Of a DNA stretch of 64,000 bases, positions 23,881 to 34,500 are shown piece after piece (the stretch's first letter is position 1; each line of letters begins with the position of its first letter). This DNA comes from Bolinopsis microptera (taxonomy: Eukaryota > Ctenophora > Tentaculata > Lobata > Bolinopsidae): positions 16,529,337-16,593,336 of the forward strand of contig NC_087080.1 of assembly GCF_026151205.1 (NCBI RefSeq), in the 5' to 3' direction. The notes beneath the pieces are model-generated. The model was not told where the DNA came from. It searched no databases and saw only the letters and a program-made list of their open reading frames with translations. Both the position numbers and the translations under genes were made by a program.

Positions 23881-24534
23881 GGTCCACACTTCCCAGAGAA
23901 ATGGAGGTCCACACTTCCCAGAGAAATGGTAGTCCACACTTCCCAGAGAAATGGTGGTCCACACTTCCCAGAGAAATTGTGGTCCACACTTCCCAGAGAA
24001 ATGGTAGTCCACACTTCCCAGAGAAATGGTGGTCCACACTTCCCAGAGAAATTGTGGTCCACACTTACCAGAGAAATGGTGGTCCACACTTCCCAGAGAA
24101 ATGGTGGTCCACACTTCCCAGAGAAATGGTGGTCCACACTTCCCAGAGAAATTGTGGTCCACACTTACCAGAGAAATGGTGGTCCACACTTCCCAGAGAA
24201 ATGGTGGTCCACACTTCCCAGAGAAACGTGGTCCACACTTCGCAGAGAAACGTGGTCCACACTTCCCAGAGAAATGGTGGTCCACACTTCCCAGAGAAAT
24301 GGTAGTCCACACTTCCCAGAGAAACGTGGTCCACACTTCCCAGAGAAATGGTGGTCCACACTTACCAGAGAAATGGTAGTCCACACTTCCCAGAGAAACG
24401 TGGTCCACACTTCCCAGAGAAATGGTGGTCCACACTTCCCAGAGAAACGTGGTCCACACTTCCCAGAGAAATTGTGGTCCACACTTCCCAGAGAAATGGT
24501 AGTCCACACTTCCCAGAGAAACGTGGTCCACACA
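23881..24534. repeat. 24-25-bp minisatellite, about 26 copies
   Basis: The unit is CACACTTCCCAGAGAAATGG followed by TGGTC; a 24-bp variant has AAACGTGGTC. ORFs on both strands (23800-24549) are repeat translations. Confidence 0.95.
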
Positions 24535-24943
24535 GAGAAATAAAGACAATGGGTAGCTACTAATAACAATAGTTTAAGTGTGACAGTTTATACCTATCAA
24601 GTAGAGCCGTACTATAATACAGGGCGTGTATCTCACAGGGCGTGCGAGGCTACACTGTTTAAATAACAAAGGTTTATATTGTGGGGATCCAGTGTATCTC
24701 CGAATACTACTACTACCTCCTAATCAGCCACTCTAACTCTATCAATAGTGTATTCTCTGTACAGAACGCGCGCTGGAAAGTGTTTACTACTTTCCAATGT
24801 AGTAAACCCCTAGTGTCTCCCCTTAGTCCTGTAGCAGAGTGTACTCTGTCTATTATATCCGTAACACGTCAGAGTGTATTGTAAAGTAGAGAGTGAGCTT
24901 CACTGACTGGTCGTTAGGCTGTATAAACTTGGAGGCAGAAACG
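24535..24943. other. Unassigned sequence between two arrays
   Basis: A 67-codon open frame (24681-24884) has no recognisable features. A short direct repeat of CAGGGCGTG lies near 24620-24645. Confidence 0.3.
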
Positions 24944-27900
24944 TACCCTGAGTAGTACCCTGAGTAGTACCCTGAGTAGTACCCTGCTAGAACAGGTACC
25001 CTGAGTAGTACCCTGCTAGAACAGGTACCCTGAGTAGTACCCTGCTAGAACAGGTACCCTGAGCAGTACCCTGCTAGAACAGGTACCCTGATTAGTACCC
25101 TGCTAGAACAGGTACCCTGAGCAGTATCCTGCTAGAACAGGTACCCTGAGTAGTACCCTGCTAGAACAGGTACCCTGAGTAGTACCCTGCTAGAACAGGT
25201 ACCCTGAGTAGTACCCTGCTAGAACAGGTACCCTGAGTAGTACCCTGCTAGAACAGGTACCCTGAGTAGTACCCTGCTAGAACAGGTACCCTGAGTAGTA
25301 CCCTGCTAGAACAGGTACCCTGAGTAGTACCCTGCTAGAACAGGTACCCTGAGTAGTACCCTGCTAGAACAGGTACCCTGAGTAGTACCCTGCTAGAACA
25401 GGTACCCTGAGTAGTACCCTGCTAGAACAGGTACCCTGAGTAGTACCCTGCTAGAACAGGTACCCTGAGTAGTACCCTGCTAGAACAGGTACCCTGAGCA
25501 GTATCCTGCTAGAACAGGTACCCTGAGTAGTATCCTGCTAGAACAGGTACCCTGAGTAGTACCCTGCTAGAACAGGTACCCTGAGTAGTACCCTGCTAGA
25601 ACAGGTACCCTGAGTAGTACCCTGCTAGAACAGGTACCCTGAGTAGTATCCTGCTAGAACAGGTACCCTGAGTAGTATCCTGCTAGAACAGGTACCCTGA
25701 GTAGTATCCTGCTAGAACAGGTACCCTGAGTAGTACCCTGCTAGAACAGGTACCCTGAGTAGTACCCTGCTAGAACAGGTACCCTGAGTAGTACCCTGCT
25801 AGAACAGGTACCCTGAGTAGTACCCTGCTAGAACAGGTACCCTGAGTAGTACCCTGCTAGAACAGGTACCCTGAGTAGTACCCTGCTAGAACAGGTACCC
25901 TGAGTAGTACCCTGCTAGAACAGGTACCCTGAATAGTACCCTGCTAGAACAGGTACCCTGAGTAGTACCCTGCTAGAACAGGTACCCTGAGCAGTACCCT
26001 GCTAGAACAGGTACCCTGAGCAGTATCCTGCTAGAACAGGTACCCTGAGTAGTACCCTGCTAGAACAGGTACCCTGAGTAGTACCCTGCTAGAACAGGTA
26101 CCCTGAGTAGTACCCTGCTAGAACAGGTACCCTGAGTAGTACCCTGCTAGAACAGGTACCCTGAGTAGTACCCTGCTAGAACAGGTACCCTGAGTAGTAC
26201 CCTGCTAGAACAGGTACCCTGAGTAGTACCCTGCTAGAACAGGTACCCTGAGTAGTACCCTGCTAGAACAGGTACCCTGAGCAGTACCCTGCTAGAACAG
26301 GTACCCTGAGTAGTACCCTGCTAGAACAGGTACCCTGAGTAGTACCCTGCTAGAACAGGTACCCTGAGCAGTACCCTGCTAGAACAGGTACCCTGAGTAG
26401 TACCCTGCTAGAACAGGTACCCTGAGCAGTACCCTGCTAGAGCAGGTACCCTGAGCAGTACCCTGCTAGAGCAGGTACCCTGAGTAGTACCCTGCTAGAA
26501 CAGGTACCCTGAGTAGTACCCTGCTAGAACAGGTACCCTGAGTAGTACCCTGCTAGAACAGGTACCCTGAGTAGTACCCTGCTAGAACAGGTACCCTGAG
26601 TAGTACCCTGCTAGAACAGGTACCCTGCTAGAACAGGTACCCTGCTAGAACAGGTACCCTGCTAGAATAGGTACCTTGCTAGAACAGGTACCCTGCTAGA
26701 ACAGGTACCCTGCTAGAACAGGTACCCTGCTAGAACAGGTACCCTGCTAGAACAGGTACCCTGCTAGAACAGGTACCCTGCTAGAACAGGTACCCTGCTA
26801 GAACAGGTACCCTGCTAGAACAGGTACCCTGCTAGAACAGGTACCCTGCTTGAACAGGTACCCTGAGTAGTACCCTGAGTAGTACCCTGAGTAGTACCCT
26901 GCTAGAACAGGTACCCTGAGTAGTACCCTGCTAGAACAGGTACCCTGAGTAGTACCCTGCTAGAACAGGTACCCTGAGTAGTACTCTGCTAGAACAGGTA
27001 CCCTGAGTAGTACCCTGCTAGAATAGGTACCCTGAGTAGTACCCTGCTAGAACAGGTACCCTGAGTAGTACCCTGCTAGAACAGGTACCCTGAGTAGTAC
27101 CCTGCTAGAACAGGTACCCTGAGTAGTACCCTGCTAGAACAGGTACCCTGAGTAGTACCCTGCTAGAACAGGTACCCTGAGTAGTACCCTGCTAGAACAG
27201 GTACCCTGAGTAGTACCCTGCTAGAACAGGTACCCTGAGTAGTACCCTGCTAGAACAGGTACCCTGAGTAGTACCCTGCTAGAACAGGTACCCTGAGTAG
27301 TACCCTGCTAGAACAGGTACCCTGAGTAGTACCCTGCTAGAACAGGTACCCTGAGTAGTACCCTGCTAGAACAGGTACCCTGAGTAGTACCCTGCTAGAA
27401 CAGGTACCCTGAGTAGTACCCTGCTAGAACAGGTACCCTGAGTAGTACCCTGCTAGAACAGGTACCCTGAGTAGTACCCTGCTAGAACAGGTACCCTGAG
27501 TAGTACCCTGCTAGAACAGGTACCCTGAGTAGTACCCTGCTAGAACAGGTACCCTGAGTAGTACCCTGCTAGAACAGGTACCCTGAGCAGTACCCTGCTA
27601 GAACAGGTACCCTGAGTAGTACCCTGCTAGAACAGGTACCCTGAGTAGTACCCTGCTAGAACAGGTACCCTGAGTAGTACCCTGCTAGAACAGGTACCCT
27701 GAGTAGTATCCTGCTAGAACAGGTACCCTGAGCAGTACCCTGCTAGAACAGGTACCCTGAGTAGTACCCTGCTAGAACAGGTACCCTGCTAGAACAGGTA
27801 CCCTGAGTAGTACCCTGCTAGAACAGGTACCCTGAGTAGTACCCTGCTAGAACAGGTACCCTGAGTAGTACCCTGCTAGAACAGGTACCCTGAGTAGTAC

Positions 27901-28239
27901 CCTGCTAGAACAGGTACCCTGAGTAGTACCCTGCTAGAACAGGTACCCTGAGTAGTACCCTGCTAGAACAGGTACCCTGAGTAGTACCCTGCTAGAACAG
28001 GTACCCTGAGTAGTACCCTGCTAGAACAGGTACCCTGAGCAGTACCCTGCTAGAACAGGTACCCTGAGTAGTACCCTGCTAGAACAGGTACCCTGAGTAG
28101 TACCCTGCTAGAACAGGTACCCTGAGCAGTACCCTGCTAGAACAGGTACCCTGAGTAGTACCCTGCTAGAACAGGTACCCTGAGTAGTATCCTGCTAGAA
28201 CAGGTACCCTGAGTAGTGAGTAGTACCCTGCTAGAACAG
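24944..28239. repeat. Two-module minisatellite (12-bp and 17-bp modules), 3.3 kb
   Basis: A 12-bp module CCTGAGTAGTAC and a 17-bp module CCTGCTAGAACAGGTAC mostly alternate as a 29-bp unit. At 24948-24985 and 26863-26895 the 12-bp module repeats alone; at about 26610-26850 the 17-bp module repeats alone about 14 times. GAGCAG and TATCC variants are interspersed. It lies between unassigned sequences. Confidence 0.95.
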
Positions 28240-28429
28240 AATCTCTTGTAACCAACTCACCTTTCAAGTAATTTATAATTTACAGCCTATGTTATATAAT
28301 CTATAATGTAGTTACTCCCTGCTACTAGAGTTAGTCTCTTTAAAGCTTCACATCGGACTTTATAAATTAGAGTTGATAAGAATGCGCACAGTGAAATGTA
28401 CAGTATAAATGCTAGTGTACACAGTAGTT

Positions 28430-28581
28430 TGCACGTGTAGTGTACACAGTAGTTTGCACGTGCAGTGTACAGTATAACTCCTAATTTGCACGTGTAGTTT
28501 GCACGTGTAGTTTGCACATATAGTTTGCACGTGTAGTTTGCACGTGTAGTTTGCACGTGCAGTTTGCACGTGTAGTTTGCA
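28430..28581. repeat. 13-bp minisatellite with CACGTG motifs
   Basis: TAGTTTGCACGTG units, each with an E-box CACGTG, in two clusters. It ends about 15 bp before the acceptor-like site of the candidate exon at 28597. Confidence 0.85.
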
Positions 28582-28596
28582 CGCTCTTATTCACAG

Positions 28597-31500
28597 CATG
28601 TGCTGGTGCAGCAGGGTACTAGGAGTTGATGGCGCGGAAATGACAATTAACTTTGGTAGACACAGCCAATTATGTGAGCTAAAATCTCAATACATGATCA
28701 TTGGTATGGTAACCCTGGTAACTATCAGTGCTCTTGCAATGAAGCGTACAGTGATACCCAACATCTTGACCGAAATTTTTGTCGAATCCCAGTCGATTAT
28801 GAATTTAAACCATAACTAGCTAGTTGATGAGAATCGGGAAGTAAAACGACCGGAACGCAAATAGAAACGTCGGTGGCGTTGAGTGGAATGATGCGACATA
28901 ATGCGACACATTGGTGACATGATGCGACATGATGGGACATGATGGTCGGCAATGACGCGTTGACGCTGCAGCTAGTCATGAAGACACGTCGGTTACAGTT
29001 ACCCTGATACAAATGGGAACTAGCTCATGTTGTGTCACTAGTAGTGTTGTGTCACTGTGTGTTAATGAGTTAACTGTGTCATTAACGTAAGATGAGGCGA
29101 GACACTCAACTTTCTCAAACACTATTCTATATTCAACAATTTGAACAGCTAAATAGATCAATGACGCACTTTCAGTATTTTCTTTGTTTCTTTTTAGCCT
29201 GTCTCTTGGTTTAGTGTTAAAGCTATTGTTTGTTCATCTTAGTGTTATTACTCATTAGAGTGATGCACCTGACATGGAGCTTTTAATTTGGAATTCATCG
29301 GAACCGGCAGCTTTCTGCAGCCTGAGTAGCTACCGACCCAACATAAGAAATATTGTGAGTAAAATATCATGTAAACATAGGAAATATTGTGAGTAAAATA
29401 TCATGTAAACATAGGAAATATTGTGAGTAAAATATCATGTAAAAATAGGAAATATTGTGAGTAAAATATCATGTAAACATAGGAAATATTGTGAGTAAAA
29501 TATCATGTAAACATAGGAAATATTGTGAGTAAAATATCATGTAAACATAGGAAATATTGTGAGTAAAATATCATGTAAACATAGGAAATATTGTTAGTAA
29601 AATGTAAAATTTTAAACCGTCAGGAACGGGATATAAATAATGGAATAGTGAAACTGAATTTGCTAACTAGTAAAGATAAATCGTGCTGTTGTTTAATAAA
29701 CACTTGAACAATCTGTATTATTATATTATACTATATCATTATATTTTATATATTCACATGGTACTTGAGTTTGTTGGATCGCGAGAATAGTATTATACTC
29801 GAGTAGCAGGGAGTAGTTGATATTATACTTTACCTTTGCACATACCTCACACCAGAAATTAACCTGACCAACAGAACTTTTCACTGGAAATAACACGCGA
29901 CCAACATTGTAGGTTTACAACCTACCAGGACGCGCGCCGAGTTGGACTCGTCGACGGTCCTGATATATGGAACAGATATTTTACGAGTATCACCCGTTAA
30001 GACCAACATGTCACGTGACACGTATGACGTCACAAACGGAATATTTGTCTCTTCAACGAGACAGCGTTAGTGTTTCTAATCAGTAAGTCTCATCACGTAT
30101 CCTGTGTAATGTGTCTCCCAATGATACCACCAATACTCCAATAGTTATATACCGGTTATTGAGTGTGCAAGACACATGCTAACTCATGTTAAGTGTGTCC
30201 TAATTAGGACACTTAACTAAAACAGTGCTCTTATACGGTACATGTTACAGGCGTTCTCTTCTAATGTTCCACACTTAATATGGTACATGTTACAGGCGTT
30301 CTCTTCTAATGTTCCACACTTAATATGGTACATGTTACAGGCGTTCTCTTCTAATGTTCCACACTTAATATGGTACATGTTACAGGCGTTCTCTTCTAAT
30401 TTTCCTTTCAAGAGAGCTTGGATCTATGTATATGGCCCACGAAAAGATAGCATGAGGATGCTCTGCCTGCCTCTAGGGTAACCCTGAAAAGATAGCATGA
30501 GGATGCTATGCCTGCCTCTAGGGTAACCCTGAAAAGATAGCATGCTCTGCCTGCCTCTAGGGTAACCCTGAAAAGATAGCATGCTCTGTCTGCCTCTAGG
30601 GTAACCCTGAAAAGATAGCATGAGGATGCTCTGTCTGCCTCTAGGGTAACCCTGAAAAGATAGCATGAGGATGCTCTGCCTGCCTCTAGGGTAACCCTGA
30701 AAAGATAGCATGAGGATGCTCTGCCTGCCTCTAGGGTAACCCTGAAAAGATAGCATGCTCTGCCTGCCTCTAGGGTAACCCTGAAAAGATAGCATGCTCT
30801 GCCTGCCTCTAGGGTAACCCTGAAAAGATAGCATGCTCTGCCTGCCTCTAGGGTAACCCTGAAAAGATAGCATGAGGATGCTCTGTCTGCCTCTAGGGTA
30901 ACCCTGAAAAGATAGCATGAGGATGCTCTGCCTGCCTCTAGGGTAACCCTGAAAAGATAGCATGAGGATGCTCTGCCTGCCTCTAGGGTAACCCTGAAAA
31001 GATAGCATGCTCTGCCTGCCTCTAGGGTAACCCTGAAAAGATAGCATGCTCTGTCTGCCTCTAGGGTAACCCTGAAAAGATAGCATGAGGATGCTCTGTC
31101 TGCCTCTAGGGTAACCCTGAAAAGATAGCATGAGGATGCTCTGTCTGCCTCTAGGGTAACCCTGAAAAGATAGCATGAGGATGCTCTGCCTGCCTCTAGG
31201 GTAACCCTGAAAAGATAGCATGCTCTGCCTGCCTCTAGGGTAACCCTGAAAAGATAGCATGCTCTGCCTGCCTCTAGGGTAACCCTGAAAAGATAGCATG
31301 AGGATGCTCTGTCTGCCTCTAGGGTAACCCTGAAAAGATAGCATGAGGATGCTCTGTCTGCCTCTAGGGTAACCCTGAAAAGATAGCATGAGGATGCTCT
31401 GTCTGCCTCTAGGGTAACCCTGAAAAGATAGCATGAGGATGCTCTGCCTGCCTCTAGGGTAACCCTGAAAAGATAGCATGCTCTGCCTGCCTCTAGGGTA

Positions 31501-34500
31501 ACCCTGAAAAGATAGCATGCTCTGCCTGCCTCTAGGGTAACCCTGAAAAGATAGCATGCTCTGCCTGCCTCTAGGGTAACCCTGAAAAGATAGCATGAGG
31601 ATGCTCTGCCTGCCTCTAGGGTAACCCTGAAAAGATAGCATGCTCTGCCTGCCTCTAGGGTAACCCTGAAAAGATAGCATGCTCTGCCTGCCTCTAGGGT
31701 AACCCTGAAAAGATAGCATGCTCTGCCTGCCTCTAGGGTAACCCTGAAAAGATAGCATGCTCTGCCTGCCTCTAGGGTAACCCTGAAAAGATAGCATGCT
31801 CTGCCTGCCTCTAGGGTAACCCTGAAAAGATAGCATGCTCTGCCTGCCTCTAGGGTAACCCTGAAAAGATAGCATGCTCTGCCTGCCTCTAGGGTAACCC
31901 TGAAAAGATAGCATGCTCTGCCTGCCTCTAGGGTAACCCTGAAAAGATAGCATGCTCTGCCTGCCTCTAGGGTAACCCTGAAAAGATAGCATGCTCTGCC
32001 TGCCTCTAGGGTAACCCTGAAAAGATAGCATGCTCTGCCTGCCTCTAGGGTAACCCTGAAAAGATAGCATGAGGATGCTCTGCCTGCCTCTAGGGTAACC
32101 CTGAAAAGATAGCATGCTCTGCCTGCCTCTAGGGTAACCCTGAAAAGATAGCATGCTCTGCCTGCCTCTAGGGTAACCCTGAAAAGATAGCATGCTCTGC
32201 CTGCCTCTAGGGTAACCCTGAAAAGATAGCATGCTCTGCCTGCCTCTAGGGTAACCCTGAAAAGATAGCATGCTCTGCCTGCCTCTAGGGTAACCCTGAA
32301 AAGATAGCATGCTCTGCCTGCCTCTAGGGTAACCCTGAAACCCTGTGAAAGGAGTTATCTGCAATGTGGAGATATGATGAGTAGACGCTGAAGTGCCTAA
32401 TGGATGATGACCTCATTACCTGATATATTGAGTTAAGACAACGTGAGTGTAGGTCACGTGAGTGTAGGTCACGTGAGTGTAGGTCACTTTGGTCTGGTCC
32501 AGTTCCTCAGGCACGATTAGTGCGATTTGCGAAGTTGACAATAGTGGTGATATGGTTCTCTTCTAATGTCCCACACTTATCATATCATGATTCATGGCTC
32601 ACTCAGTTTATAAGGCATGTTATTTGAAAGTTTCCCATCAGTTAGCTTACTTCTTATGTAACTTCACATCTCCCATCTGTTTAACCTTAAACTTGTTTAT
32701 ATTTGCGGTTACTTAGTTACTGGCCGTGGGATAGCTACATGTTACCTTGGTTACTACTATTTGGTTACTCTACACAGTATTCACTTAGTCTACAAAACCA
32801 GCAGTAAATAATACCAGTTTACTACTATAACTATACGGTGCTGTACATTCGATTAGGATGCTCACTATAACAGTACCTGTGTTGTGTATAATTGGGATAC
32901 ACTGTACAGTATGAGGCTCAAAGTGTCATTGTACAAATCACACGAGGTTCACTACATTTGAAGGTTCGCTACATTTGAAGTTCATTACATTTGAAGGTTC
33001 CCTACATTTGAAGGTTCGCTACATTTGAAGTTCATTACATTTGAAGGTTCCCTACATTTGAAGGTTCCCTACATTTGAAGGTTCCCTACATTTGAAGGTT
33101 CCCTACATTTGAAGGTTCCCTACATTTGAAGGTTCCCTACATTTGAAGGTTCCCTACATTTGAAGGTTCCCTACATTTGAAGGTTCCCTACATTTGAAGG
33201 TTCCCTACATTTGAAGGTTCCCTACATTTGAAGGTTCTTTACATTTGAAGGTTCCCTACATTTGAAGGTTCCCTACATTTGAAGGTTCCCTACATTTGAA
33301 GGTTCCCTACATTTGAAGGTTCCCTACATTTGAAGGTTCCCTACATTTGAAGGTTCACTACATTTGAAGGTTCCCTACATTTGAAGGTTCCCTACATTTG
33401 AAGTTTCTTTACATTTGAAGATTCCCTACATTTGAAGGTTCCCTACATTTGAAGGTTCTACTACCTCTGTTCACTACTGGTTAGTTATTTCCCACACTGT
33501 TGTGATCTGCTCCACTAATTACAGATCTGTACATTTAAAACAATTATAACTTAATAATACACACATGTCTGCTATAACAGTACAATTAAGTTAGCTTTTA
33601 ATGGTCATGATAGTACCACACGACATCCTGGTATCTGGTCTCTTAGAGGCCGGAGGGGGGGGGGGGGGGGGGGCGAGAGAGGGAGTTCACATTTATGTGA
33701 TAGAATAGAAGAAACAAACAGAAGGAAAAAACGGATCAAAATCCGACCTTGCGTTCCTGAAATGGCGAGCCCAAAATTTTAAACAGCTCAAACTTTTTTA
33801 CCAGCCACTCCCTGGAGGCTTAATACTTGATACAGTAGTTCCTGGTCACGCTATTCCATGGACAATTGTCTAGAAAAGTGGTGTATTTGACGCGGTTCTC
33901 GAATATGAGGTTCACAGTTTTAAAAAGTGTGAAAATATTGTTAAAATTACACTTTTCGAAATTCTTAACCTCATAATTGGAGAGAGTGGCCTGCTGTAAT
34001 CTCTGTAATATGCGGAGAGAGCCAAGCAGGTCTGCCTCAGAGATAGAATAATATTGAATCTTAACTTAAGAGAGATATTTTCAGGTAATAATATTTACTT
34101 ATTTAGTTAACTAGATTCATAAAGGTTAGAAAATCCTAATCGAAGCCAATATATTATTCCTCTAATCTAACAAGGATGATGTAGAATTATGAGTTGTAAT
34201 GAGCCTGTTGGCTGCTAATAAACCTAAGTATGACACGCTATTGCACGCTAATAAACCTGGTCACGCACCGAACGGAACAATTTACCCGTCTCCCTGAGTA
34301 ATCTGTAAGGGCGCTGTGCAAGGTGTTTCATTTCATTAGTGCGGCTAATCAACTAACATTTGACGTATTTGCCGTATCTGTGCAGCAGTAGTAGTAGTGC
34401 AGTTCCAGGATTACATGCACCTTACACCGTCTTATCTTCATTTTACTTATACTTATCTTAACCTAATTAGCTAATTAATCGCGAATGCAAATAATCTGCG

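Noticed and set aside
28287-28556. Minus-strand ORF ending VRCEALKRLTLVAGSNYIID
   Set aside because: Mostly repeat translation; the unique end has a donor-like site only after its stop.
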